A DNA stretch of 64,000 nt from JAPHSX01 sp039714395 (GTDB lineage: Bacteria > Pseudomonadota > Gammaproteobacteria > Thiohalomonadales > Thiohalomonadaceae): the NCBI GenBank assembly GCA_039714395.1, contig JBDLJH010000018.1, positions 1 to 64,000 on the forward strand. The letters run 5' to 3'. Both the position numbers and the translations under genes were made by a program. Numbering within the stretch: position 1 is the first letter of the stretch; each line of letters opens with the position of its first letter. The notes under the pieces are model-generated. The model worked only from the letters and a program-made list of their open reading frames with translations, was not told where the DNA came from and searched no databases. Below are positions 26,097-32,645 of the stretch, piece after piece.

Positions 26097-27239
26097 ATGT
26101 TAAAAGCCGCACGACAGGCGAGCAAAATCGCCGATATCCGTGATTGTAGCAAGGGAGCCTGCCGCACCATCAATCTGCCCGGTCCTTTGAAGATGCACCG
26201 TGGTGGTGAGTTGCCCGAAGTACATATCACTTATGAGTGCTGGGGTGAGCTATCGGCAGAGAAAGACAATGCGGTGCTGGTTTTCACCGGCCTTTCACCC
26301 ACTGCCCATGCGGCCTCCTCACCACGCGATACCACCCCGGGCTGGTGGGAGTATATGATTGGCCCCGGCAAGCCGCTGGATACCAACCACTATCACGTTA
26401 TCTGTGTTAACTCTCTGGGGAGCTGCTTCGGTTCTAGCGGGCCCTCATCGGTCGACCCGCGTACAGGTAAGCAGTACCGGCTAAGTTTTCCCGATCTCTC
26501 TATTGAAGATATCGCCGCCGCGGGTCATGCCGTGATTCAGGCCCTCAATATCCCCTGTGTCCGTGCAGTGGTGGGGTGTTCGCTCGGCGGTATGACGGCA
26601 CTTTCCTACGCGGTGCACTACCCGGAGGAGACGCACAATGTGGTGGTGGTCTCCGGTGCGGCCAAGGCCACACCACACGCCATCGGTATACGCTCACTGC
26701 AGCGGGAGATTATACGAAATGATCCCGACTGGATGGGGGGAAACTATCCAGCAGATAAAGAGCCGGTGGAAGGTATGCGTCTGGCGCGTAAGCTAGGGTT
26801 GATCTCCTACCGTTCTGCCGATGAGTGGGACGAGCGCTTTGGCCGTGACATGATCAACGCGCAGGAGCGAAAGCCCTTCGGCGCACAGTTCCAGATAGAG
26901 TCCTACCTGGAGGCCAACGCACAGAAGTTTGTTGGTAGCTTTGATGCCAACTCCTACCTCTACCTCAGCCGCGCCATGGACTGGTTCGATCTGGGTGACC
27001 ACCAGGAGCGCCTGATCGCCCTGTGCCAGTTTAGTGCAGGCAAGAAGGCACTGGTGATCGGCGTAGAGACCGATACCCTGTTCCCAATCCATCAGCAACA
27101 GTCCGTAGCCGCAATGCTCACCGAGAGCGGGCTGGATGTCAGCTATCATGCACTGCCCTCACTACAGGGGCACGACGCCTTCCTCGTCGACAAAGAGTGC
27201 TTCGCACCGTTAATAGAAGAGTTTTTCAATAAACTTTAG
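26097..27239 (+). CDS. MetX-family serine/homoserine O-acyltransferase, probably L-serine O-succinyltransferase
   Basis: Alpha/beta-hydrolase enzyme of 380 residues that transfers an acyl group from acyl-CoA to the hydroxyl of serine or homoserine, for cysteine or methionine synthesis. The nucleophile elbow is VGCSLGGM (Ser in GxSxG); the conserved LQGHDAFLVD block at the C-terminus carries the catalytic His, and VIGVETDTLFP the Asp. LTGLSP-x-AHAA, NSLGSCFGSSGPSS and YRLSFPDLSIED resemble the Xanthomonas-type enzymes characterised as L-serine O-succinyltransferases more than classical homoserine acetyltransferases. Substrate remains inferred. It stands alone, with a REP-like half-element just upstream. 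Confidence 0.8.
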   Translation: MLKAARQASKIADIRDCSKGACRTINLPGPLKMHRGGELPEVHITYECWGELSAEKDNAVLVFTGLSPTAHAASSPRDTTPGWWEYMIGPGKPLDTNHYHVICVNSLGSCFGSSGPSSVDPRTGKQYRLSFPDLSIEDIAAAGHAVIQALNIPCVRAVVGCSLGGMTALSYAVHYPEETHNVVVVSGAAKATPHAIGIRSLQREIIRNDPDWMGGNYPADKEPVEGMRLARKLGLISYRSADEWDERFGRDMINAQERKPFGAQFQIESYLEANAQKFVGSFDANSYLYLSRAMDWFDLGDHQERLIALCQFSAGKKALVIGVETDTLFPIHQQQSVAAMLTESGLDVSYHALPSLQGHDAFLVDKECFAPLIEEFFNKL

Positions 27240-27267
27240 TTTGCTGATATCTTAAGGCTTTTATTTG

Positions 27268-27301
27268 GACTCCGGACTGTCGACTTAGACTTGCGACTTC
27301 T
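27268..27301. repeat. GACTNNN heptamer array (copy 3)
   Basis: Units GACTCCG, GACTGTC, GACTTA (one base short), GACTTGC, GACTTCT between the MetX-family gene and the RelB/YafQ module. The fourth unit supplies TTGCGA, the -35 box of the module's promoter. Confidence 0.8.
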
Positions 27302-27337
27302 CTTTATACTTTCTATACTTGCGTAGCACGCTCGTGC
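27291..27337 (+). promoter_or_regulatory. promoter and operator-like palindrome of the relB-yafQ module
   Basis: TTGCGA at 27291-27296 and TATACT at 27314-27319 with exactly 17-bp spacing. GCACG-CT-CGTGC at 27326-27337 is an inverted repeat just downstream and a candidate autoregulatory site for the antitoxin. Confidence 0.55.
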
Positions 27338-27358
27338 CACATTGTTGGGAGAGTGAAA

Positions 27359-27616
27359 ATGAGTACCACACCAAAGACCGAAATTGTACGAGCCAGAGTC
27401 GATGAGGCCGTCAAGCATGATGCGGAGAAAACTCTGGCGGCCATGGGGATGAATATGTCTGATGCTATTCGAATATTCCTGCATCAACTGGTAATTCGTC
27501 ACGAGTTTCCCGTAGAACTCAAAGTACCCAATGAAACAACCATAAAAGCTATGCATGAGAAGCCTAAGGGGCACTTTCAGTCAGTTGATGAGCTTTTTGA
27601 TGATGCTAAAGAGTGA
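27359..27616 (+). CDS. RelB/DinJ-type antitoxin
   Basis: An 85-residue antitoxin. The N-terminal TEIVRARVDEAVKHDAEKTLAAMGMNMSDAIRIFLHQLV is the RelB/DinJ ribbon-helix-helix DNA-binding domain, and the C-terminal part (KPKGHFQSVDELFDD) is the toxin-wrapping segment. I prefer the ATG at 27359, five bases after GGGAGAG, over the in-frame GTG at 27353. The stop TGA overlaps the toxin ATG (TGATG), so the pair is translationally coupled. It probably represses its own promoter. Confidence 0.88.
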   Translation: MSTTPKTEIVRARVDEAVKHDAEKTLAAMGMNMSDAIRIFLHQLVIRHEFPVELKVPNETTIKAMHEKPKGHFQSVDELFDDAKE

Positions 27617-27888
27617 TGCTTACGTTAAGCAGAACAGGGCAGTTCAAGCGTGATTTGAAGAAAGTTCTTAAGGATCCCAAGAAGGACACTGATAGACTGA
27701 AACAGGTGATAAATACGCTTCAGCAAGAGCTACCTGTACCAGAGAGTTATCGAGACCACCTTCTCAAAGGCAACTGGAATCCCCATCGTGAGTGTCATAT
27801 CCAGCCCGATTTTTTACTTATCTACCGAGTCGAAGGCAATGAATTAGTGTTGGTACGGTGTGGGAGTCATGCTGAGTTGTTTGGCTGA
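27616..27888 (+). CDS. YafQ-family mRNA interferase toxin
   Basis: A 90-residue RelE-superfamily toxin that would cleave mRNA on the ribosome. MLTLSRTGQFKRDLKKVLK, the central YRDHLLKGNWNPHRECHIQPDFLLIYRVE and the terminal LVLVRCGSHAELFG match YafQ; the central His, Asp and the C-terminal His (GSHAELF) known as catalytic in YafQ are present. It looks intact, unlike several other toxins in this window. The ATG shares bases with the antitoxin stop. A GTG three bases upstream is an alternative start. Confidence 0.88.
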   Translation: MLTLSRTGQFKRDLKKVLKDPKKDTDRLKQVINTLQQELPVPESYRDHLLKGNWNPHRECHIQPDFLLIYRVEGNELVLVRCGSHAELFG

Positions 27889-27895
27889 TATTTTT

Positions 27896-27980
27896 AGTCT
27901 TTAGTCTTTAGTCTTTTGACTGCCGACTGCCGACTGCCGACTGCCGACTGCCGACTGCCGACTGCCGACTTTCGACTTTT
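27896..27980. repeat. head-to-head heptamer array (copy 4) with seven identical GACTGCC units
   Basis: Three AGTCTTT units, the turning point AGTC-TTTT-GACT, then seven identical GACTGCC units at 27918-27966, followed by GACTTTC and GACTTTTTC. It fills the gap between the YafQ gene and the thioredoxin-like gene, ending about 10 bases before the AAAGGAG ribosome-binding site of the latter. Confidence 0.92.
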
Positions 27981-27998
27981 TCGACAAAGGAGAAAACA

Positions 27999-28577
27999 AT
28001 GTCAAGAACACCCTCCACCATGCTTGAGCTGGGCACTGCCGCCCCCGATTTTTCACTACCCGAACCGGCCACCGGTAACACCGTCTCGTTGCGAGACTTC
28101 GCGGGCAAACCGCTGGTCGTGATCTTCTGGTGTAACCACTGCCCCTTTGTCAAACACCTCGCCGCCAGAGTAGGGGAGCTTGCTGATACTTACCTGCCGC
28201 AGGGCGTCGACTTCGTCTCCATCACCAGTAACGATGTGGAGTACAAACCGGATGATGGCACCGACAAGATGCCAGCATTCATCAAAGAGTACGGTATCCA
28301 CTTCCCCTATCTTTACGATGAGAGCCAGCAGGTAGCCAAGGCCTATCGTGCTGCCTGCACCCCCGACTTCTACCTCTTCGATGCCGAGCATAAACTTGCC
28401 TACCGAGGGCAATTTGATGATGCCCGCCCCGGTAACGATGCCCCGGTAACTGGAAATGACCTGGAAGATGCCATTAAGGCACTACTGGCAAACCTGCCGG
28501 TATCTCAAGAGCAGAAGGCCAGCCTGGGTTGTAACATCAAGTGGAAGGCCGGGAATGAGCCTGATTATTATTCATAA
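27999..28577 (+). CDS. thioredoxin-like protein (AhpC/TSA type)
   Basis: A 192-residue protein with a thioredoxin fold: LGTAAPDFSLPEPATGNTVSLRDFAGKPLVVIFWCNHCPFVKH. The CNHCPF motif gives a C-x2-C pair at about residue 47. A third conserved cysteine lies in AACTPDFYLFD. This subgroup of cytoplasmic thioredoxin-like proteins is widespread; a reductase or resolving role is presumed but the substrate is unknown. The ribosome-binding site AAAGGAG is optimal. The repeat array directly upstream leaves little room for a promoter. Confidence 0.85.
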   Translation: MSRTPSTMLELGTAAPDFSLPEPATGNTVSLRDFAGKPLVVIFWCNHCPFVKHLAARVGELADTYLPQGVDFVSITSNDVEYKPDDGTDKMPAFIKEYGIHFPYLYDESQQVAKAYRAACTPDFYLFDAEHKLAYRGQFDDARPGNDAPVTGNDLEDAIKALLANLPVSQEQKASLGCNIKWKAGNEPDYYS

Positions 28578-28595
28578 GTCTTCAGCCTTCAAATA

Positions 28596-28624
28596 TTGAC
28601 ACCTTGTATCCACAAGGCTACAGT
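28596..28624 (+). promoter_or_regulatory. promoter with operator palindrome for the higB-higA-like module
   Basis: TTGACA at 28596-28601 and TACAGT at 28619-28624 with 17-bp spacing. A perfect inverted repeat CCTTGT-ATCC-ACAAGG (28602-28617) fills the spacer, the arrangement expected for repression by the module's own HTH antitoxin. Confidence 0.6.
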
Positions 28625-28634
28625 TGTCATTGTA

Positions 28635-28929
28635 ATGGAAATTAGAAAAACGGATGCTTATGCCAAATGGATTGATGGCTTATGGGATATCAAAGCTCGT
28701 GCTCGGGTATGGATAAGAGTTGAACGGTTGATAGCTGGTAACTGGTAACCCCGGGGATGTATCACCTGTTGGCGAAAGGGTTTCAGAGCTGAGAATCAAT
28801 TATGGCCCCGATTATCGTGTCTATTTTAAACAGCATGGATCCAGGCTTATCCCTTTATTGGCTGGTGGTGACAAAAGTACCCAGTCAAAAGATATAAAAA
28901 TGGCCTTGGAACTGGCGCGTAATTTATAG
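28635..28929 (+). pseudogene. frameshifted HigB-type (HI1419-like) toxin gene
   Basis: The frame opens MEIRKTDAYAKWIDGLWDIK and stops after 37 codons. The cause is a perfect tandem duplication of 7 bases, TGGTAAC at 28736-28742 and 28743-28749. Removing one copy restores a continuous 95-residue product of the RelE/ParE 'addiction module killer' family, with INYGPDYRVYFKQHG and LLAGGDKSTQSKDIKMA. The antitoxin gene follows 10 bases later and is intact. Because the lesion is a perfect tandem repeat it could revert by slippage. Confidence 0.88.
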
Positions 28930-28939
28930 GTATCCCAAT

Positions 28940-29230
28940 ATGAAAAGAACATCAACAACTCCCTATGATGTTGCTGAGCATCTCAGGTCTCCGCAAGAGT
29001 CTGCGGCATACCTTGAGGCGTGTCTGGAGGAAGCTAATGGTGATGCGGCCTTCATTGCAAAGGCACTAGGTGATATTGCAAGAGCCAGAGGTATGTCTCA
29101 AGTTGCACAAGATTCTGGTTTATCTCGTGAAAGCCTTTACAAGGCACTTTCTGGTGAGCGGAACCCTGGTTTTGATACCGTACTTAAGGTAATGGACGCA
29201 CTGGGTCTTAAGTTGCATGCAAGCCTCTAA
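28940..29230 (+). CDS. HigA-like antitoxin (HI1420 family)
   Basis: A 96-residue helix-turn-helix protein. TPYDVAEHLRSPQESAAYLEACLEE and the HTH ARGMSQVAQDSGLSRESLYKALSGERNP, followed by TVLKVMDALGLKL, match the antitoxin that lies downstream of HI1419-type toxins. The antitoxin is complete while the toxin is frameshifted. It is probably still a repressor of its own promoter at 28596-28624. Confidence 0.88.
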   Translation: MKRTSTTPYDVAEHLRSPQESAAYLEACLEEANGDAAFIAKALGDIARARGMSQVAQDSGLSRESLYKALSGERNPGFDTVLKVMDALGLKLHASL

Positions 29231-29255
29231 GTTGTAAGTAAAAAAATATAAATTT

Positions 29256-30539
29256 ATGGATTTAGCAAAAGATATAAAAATAGGTGTTATAGGTCTTGGT
29301 TATGTTGGCTTGCCACTAGCTATTGAGTTTGCCAGGCATTATCCAGTTGTTGGCTTTGATATTAATAGCAGCAGAGCCTCTGAGCTGATTAATGGTGTTG
29401 ATTCGACAAAAGGAATGTCGAGTGAAGAGCTGTTTACGGCAGTAGAAGATGGTTTGATTATTTCATCTGATGAATCAGTGCTTGCAGATGTGAATTTTTT
29501 TATCGTTACTGTCCCCACACCGGTCGATAAAAATAATAATCCTGATCTTTCTCCATTAAGGAGCGCCTCTGAGCTGGTGGGGAGAAAGATCAAAAAAGGG
29601 GGGTATGTTGTTTATGAGTCCACCGTCTATCCAGGTGCAACAGAAGAGATTTGTGTGCCTATTGTCGAGTCCGTTTCTGCTCTATCCTACAACAAAGACT
29701 TTTTTGTCGGTTTTAGTCCTGAGAGGATCAATCCGGGAGATAAAAACAATACATTGACCACCATAAAAAAAGTGACGGCAGGTTCAACAGAGCAAGCAGC
29801 ACTTTTTATTGACGCTCTCTATAAACAGATCATTACTGCAGGGACACATTTGGCAGAAAGTATTAAAGTGGCCGAGGCCGCCAAGGTAATCGAGAATACA
29901 CAGCGAGATGTAAATATTGCCTTTGCCAATGAAGTGGCTAAGATATTCGATCTATTGGATATCAACACACAACAGGTACTTGCTGCTGCACGCACCAAAT
30001 GGAACTTCCTCGATTTTCGACCGGGCTTGGTTGGTGGCCACTGTATTGGTGTTGATCCCTACTACCTGGCTCATAAGGCACAGGAACTTGGTTATTCGCC
30101 CAATGTATTGCTCCAGAGTCGTCTGGTTAACGAGAGTATAGGAACATTTGTCGCCGATAAGGTGATTAAGTTGATGTGTGCAAAAGGCGTCGAGGTGGTT
30201 AACTCGAAGGTTCTTATTCTTGGCTTTTCATTTAAAGAGAATTGTCCCGATCTGAGAAATACCAAAGTGATCGATATTGTGCATGGGTTATCAGAGTACC
30301 ACTGTCAGGTAGATATTGTTGACCCATGGGTCGACACCGCTGAAGCATATCAAGAGTATGGCATACCGGTCGATCCATCGATTAAACAATCAGACTACAG
30401 TGCTATTATTTTGGCTGTGGCACATGATGAATTCAAAACTATAAATGCCGAGTCATTAAGGACTTTCATGGTAAATAATGGTGTTATTTATGATATTAAA
30501 GGAGCTATGAAAATATCAGAGATTGATGACCAGTTATAA
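29256..30539 (+). CDS. TviB-type nucleotide-sugar 6-dehydrogenase
   Basis: NAD-dependent dehydrogenase oxidising C6 of UDP-GlcNAc or UDP-GalNAc to the uronic acid, in the cytoplasm. The N-terminal Rossmann motif is IGVIGLGYVGLPLA; the central domain has GFSPERINPGD; the catalytic Cys263 lies in GGHCIGVDPYY; the C-terminal UDP-binding domain starts with KVLILGFSFKENCPDLRNTK. This combination and the 427-residue length fit the TviB/WbpO group. The usual partner epimerase (tviC/wbpP) is absent; the following 2.1 kb contains only gene remnants and a TA module. First gene of the polysaccharide locus. Confidence 0.88.
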   Translation: MDLAKDIKIGVIGLGYVGLPLAIEFARHYPVVGFDINSSRASELINGVDSTKGMSSEELFTAVEDGLIISSDESVLADVNFFIVTVPTPVDKNNNPDLSPLRSASELVGRKIKKGGYVVYESTVYPGATEEICVPIVESVSALSYNKDFFVGFSPERINPGDKNNTLTTIKKVTAGSTEQAALFIDALYKQIITAGTHLAESIKVAEAAKVIENTQRDVNIAFANEVAKIFDLLDINTQQVLAAARTKWNFLDFRPGLVGGHCIGVDPYYLAHKAQELGYSPNVLLQSRLVNESIGTFVADKVIKLMCAKGVEVVNSKVLILGFSFKENCPDLRNTKVIDIVHGLSEYHCQVDIVDPWVDTAEAYQEYGIPVDPSIKQSDYSAIILAVAHDEFKTINAESLRTFMVNNGVIYDIKGAMKISEIDDQL

Positions 30540-30559
30540 GTAAATCATGGTGACTTGAT

Positions 30560-30780
30560 ATGCCACTGCCACCCGCGAACGAAGAGATGGCCAGGCTTTT
30601 TACTGATGCTGGAATGATTGTCCTCACGGCATTTATCTCCCCCCTTTCGCAAGGATCGCCGCCGCGTAAGCGATTTGGCCCCTGAACAGGCAGAAATTGC
30701 GGTGAATACGGAAGCTGCCCCACTGGATGAGTGTGTTGAGGAGATTATTGCCTATTTGGCCAGTCAGGGGTTATTGAGCA
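30560..30780 (+). pseudogene. cysC (adenylylsulfate kinase) C-terminal fragment
   Basis: The frame from 30560 reads EEMARLFTDAGMIVLTAFIS and, after a one-base slip in a run of six C at about 30638-30644, PFRKDRRRVSDLAP…PLDECVEEIIAYLASQG. These are the late conserved blocks of adenylylsulfate kinase (VAKLF-DAG-IVLTAFISPFR, then LEECV…YL). The N-terminal half with the P-loop is missing. The enzyme makes PAPS, the donor for the sulfotransferase encoded at 47.9 kb. Confidence 0.7.
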
Positions 30781-30868
30781 GAGCATCACCAAAAAATCGA
30801 ACTAGCTGCAGTATAATGGTTCGCTGGACAGCTTATACAGAAACAATATTCTTATTTAGAGGTTAGGC

Positions 30869-31055
30869 ATGAAGCTATCTGTAACGCGGGACGACGGTTT
30901 TATCGGCACCGTGGTCACTCGGCATGTTATCGACAACTTTGATTACCTATGTTGCTGATCGTCCCGGCCACGACCAGCGCTACGCCATTGACACCACCAA
31001 GACAACGGAGAAGCTGGGCTGGGTACCTGATGAAACTTTAGATGCGTATTCATGA
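30869..31055 (+). pseudogene. rmlB (dTDP-glucose 4,6-dehydratase) with large internal deletion
   Basis: The first 24 codons (MKLSVTRDDGFIGTVVTRHV) correspond to the RmlB N-terminus, MKILVTGGAGFIGSAVVRH. They run directly into ITYVADRPGHDQRYAIDTTK and KLGWVPDETLDA, the RmlB C-terminal region, in another frame. About two thirds of the gene is deleted, and the Rossmann glycines are mutated (RDDGF instead of GGAGF). Confidence 0.8.
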
Positions 31056-31220
31056 ATAGTTAGAGGTACCCTTGTGGCGCTAGGGGAAACCGTAGCGAGT
31101 GCCATCGACAACCTTGATCGTGCTGAACGACTAGGCATGATTTCATCAGCAGATGACTGGATGACCATGCATGAACTTAGAAATCAAATGGTGCATGAGC
31201 ACGTCAGTCCACAGTCTTGA
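31056..31220 (+). pseudogene. HEPN-domain protein fragment
   Basis: An open frame without a start codon reads GETVASAIDNLDRAERLGMISSADDWMTMHELRNQMVHEHV. This is the C-terminal half of small HEPN proteins associated with nucleotidyltransferases; the R-x4-H motif (RNQMVH) of HEPN RNases is kept. The N-terminal half is missing and the frame ends inside a heptamer array, so both ends were remodelled. Confidence 0.65.
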
Positions 31221-31308
31221 GTCTTTTGATTTCGACTAGGGACTTAAGACTAGCGACTAACGACTTCTTTTAACGACTGCCGACCTTTGATTTTCGACTG
31301 CTCCTGAC
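31213..31308. repeat. heptamer element (copy 5), 5' member of a 72-bp direct repeat pair
   Basis: Phased units AGTCTTG, AGTCTTT, TGATTTC, GACTAGG, GACTTAA, GACTAGC, GACTAAC, GACTTCT, then TTTTAAC, GACTGCC, GACCTTT, GATTTTC, GACTGCT. Bases 31213-31284 are repeated with a single mismatch at 32088-32159. The GACTTCTTTTAAC block is the reverse complement of GTTAAAAGAAGTC found in copies at 52.6 and 53.4 kb. Confidence 0.92.
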
Positions 31309-31321
31309 GGCAAAAATAGAC

Positions 31322-31356
31322 TATACTTAAGATTCTTAGAGAATCTCGGAGAATCT
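31322..31356 (+). promoter_or_regulatory. operator and -10 region of the RHH/ParE module
   Basis: A -10-like TATACT (31322-31327) is followed by AGATTCT-TAG-AGAATCT (31330-31346) and another AGAATCT half-site (31350-31356), ending two bases before the start codon. Three regularly spaced half-sites suit cooperative binding by a ribbon-helix-helix antitoxin. Confidence 0.6.
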
Positions 31357-31358
31357 TA

Positions 31359-31607
31359 ATGGCCTTAAAAGCTGTTTCGGTAAGACTAGATGATGAAACC
31401 TTGAAATGCGTCGGTCAGATGGCTGAATCGATGGATCGGCCTCGCGCCTGGTTGATGGCACATGCCATTAAACAGTATGTAGAACGAGAAGAGCAGTTTG
31501 TCCGTGAAGTTGAAAAAGGGTTACAGGCCGCCGATGAAGGTCGTCTGGTGGAGCATGCTGACGTAAAAGCTAAATGGGAAGCAAAGCGTGCAACTAAAGT
31601 GGACTGA
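31359..31607 (+). CDS. ribbon-helix-helix antitoxin (CopG-like)
   Basis: An 82-residue protein starting ALKAVSVRLDDETLKCVGQMAESMDRPRAWLMAHAIKQYVE, a typical RHH DNA-binding domain, with a charged C-terminal tail for toxin binding. It overlaps the toxin gene by 20 bases. Half-sites for autoregulation lie directly upstream. The module is enclosed by the two copies of a 72-bp repeat. Confidence 0.88.
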   Translation: MALKAVSVRLDDETLKCVGQMAESMDRPRAWLMAHAIKQYVEREEQFVREVEKGLQAADEGRLVEHADVKAKWEAKRATKVD

Positions 31608-31881
31608 ACTGGCTGCAGCAGATCTTGACCATATTGAAGAGTATATCGCCAGGAATAATAGTCCCGTTGTAGCCATTGAGGTCGTATTGAGAGTGATTAA
31701 TTCGACGGAAACAATTTTGTCGAATCATCCGACTGCAGGTCGTTTAGGGCGGGTTAAGGGGACAAGAGAGTTAGTTATTAATGATATCCCCTTCATCGTG
31801 ATTTATCGTCAACGGGTAGCCCAGAGTCAGATACAAATAATACGTGTATTGCATGATGCACAGCAGTGGCCGGGCCCATAG
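31588..31881 (+). CDS. ParE/RelE-family toxin
   Basis: A 97-residue toxin: LKWTELAAADLDHIEEYIARNN, PTAGRLGRVKGTRELVINDIPFIVIYRQR and IQIIRVLHDAQQWP match the ParE branch of the RelE superfamily (gyrase or RNA targets in characterised members). The start is GTG, overlapping the antitoxin by 20 bases. The gene seems complete; RVLHDAQQWP is the normal C-terminus of the family. Confidence 0.88.
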   Translation: MQLKWTELAAADLDHIEEYIARNNSPVVAIEVVLRVINSTETILSNHPTAGRLGRVKGTRELVINDIPFIVIYRQRVAQSQIQIIRVLHDAQQWPGP

Positions 31882-31964
31882 TGCCAAGTCTCACATTCCT
31901 ACATGTATATTAATAATTCCAGGATTTTGAGTTAACAGAAGTAGTGCCATGGAGGGCACAGAGA

Positions 31965-32090
31965 ATGACACGACTCTTGAGATTGAAATTTGCAGGTGCT
32001 TTGTACCACATGACGGCACGTGAACAACTCTCAATAGCCTCGCAGCACTGGCTAGAAGCGTTGAGAGATATGATCTCTCAAGTCAATAGT
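31965..32090 (+). pseudogene. REP-associated tyrosine transposase (RAYT) N-terminal fragment
   Basis: MTRLLRLKFAGALYHMTARE is the characteristic N-terminus of Y1/IS200-like REP-associated transposases (family start is R-LRLEFAGALYHVTARGN). Homology ends after about 20 codons; the catalytic HUH and Tyr motifs are missing. The remaining frame runs into heptamer copy 6. REP elements of the type such enzymes act on are found at 59.9-63 kb. Confidence 0.7.
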
Positions 32091-32166
32091 CTTGAGTCTT
32101 TTGATTTCGACTAGGGACTTAAGACTAGCGACTAACGACTTCTTTAAACGACTGCCGACTAATGAC
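32088..32166. repeat. heptamer element (copy 6), 3' member of the 72-bp direct repeat pair
   Basis: Bases 32088-32159 match 31213-31284 at 71 of 72 positions. The unit phase is the same, and it ends GACTGCC, GACTAAT. The pair brackets the RHH/ParE module and the RAYT fragment. Confidence 0.92.
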
Positions 32167-32413
32167 TATGTCCAAAATCAATCAAAATTTGAACTAGTTC
32201 ACATTTATTCACCCGTGTATAATCACGCGCAAAGTGATGGTAATACATGGATGTTGACAAAATTAGTCAGTTTTTATTCTGGCAGAATACTTTTTGCAGA
32301 ACCTACCCCAAAACCTATACCCACACCTGTAGTATGACAGGGCGAGATCAGTGCGTAGGTAGCAGGGGGATAACCATGGGTGGTTGCTTGAATGCTCCGG
32401 TGATGCTGTGACC

Positions 32414-32475
32414 AGTCTTGCCTGCTTCAAGAGCTACGATATCCATGGAAAGATGGGCGAAGAGCCTAAGGATGA
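32414..32475 (+). pseudogene. phosphomannomutase/phosphoglucomutase N-terminal fragment
   Basis: The frame from 32414 reads SLACFKSYDIHGKMGEEPKDD, which corresponds to the start of ManB/AlgC-type phosphohexomutases (LACFKAYDIRGRLPDELNED). Homology stops where the following GlmS fragment begins, so the two were joined by a deletion. Confidence 0.65.
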
Positions 32476-32591
32476 TACCGTCTATTACCTTTACCCTGCC
32501 GCTGCAGATGCTTTCGTATCATGTGGCGGTAGCAAAGGGGACGGATGTGGACCAGCCTAGGAATTTGGCTAAGAGTGTGACGGTTGAGTAG
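32475..32591 (+). pseudogene. glmS C-terminal fragment
   Basis: The frame ends LPLQMLSYHVAVAKGTDVDQ then PRNLAKSVTVE-stop, the almost invariant C-terminus of glucosamine-fructose-6-phosphate aminotransferase. Only about 35 codons remain. It lies directly after the phosphomannomutase fragment in another frame and 55 bases before wbpA. Confidence 0.85.
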
Positions 32592-32645
32592 TTCATGGTA
32601 TTAAAAAACAGTTTTTTGACAACAAACATAAATGAAGACAGGAAG

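Noticed and set aside
27918..27966. Seven identical GACTGCC units could be mistaken for a CRISPR-like array
   Set aside because: Units are 7 bp without spacers, and no cas genes exist in the window.
27908..28153. Minus-strand open frame with SRQSAVG peptide repeats
   Set aside because: The repeats come from reading the GACTGCC array; the rest is antisense to the thioredoxin-like gene.
32092..32337. 81-codon open frame after the RAYT fragment
   Set aside because: Its first part is translated heptamer repeat and the rest resembles no protein; overlapping the element makes a real gene unlikely.
32525..32533. GGCGGTAGC, the core of the RfaH ops element, just upstream of wbpA
   Set aside because: It lies in the glmS C-terminal fragment where it simply encodes Ala-Val-Ala, and the downstream TG of the ops consensus is missing. 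Probably coincidence.
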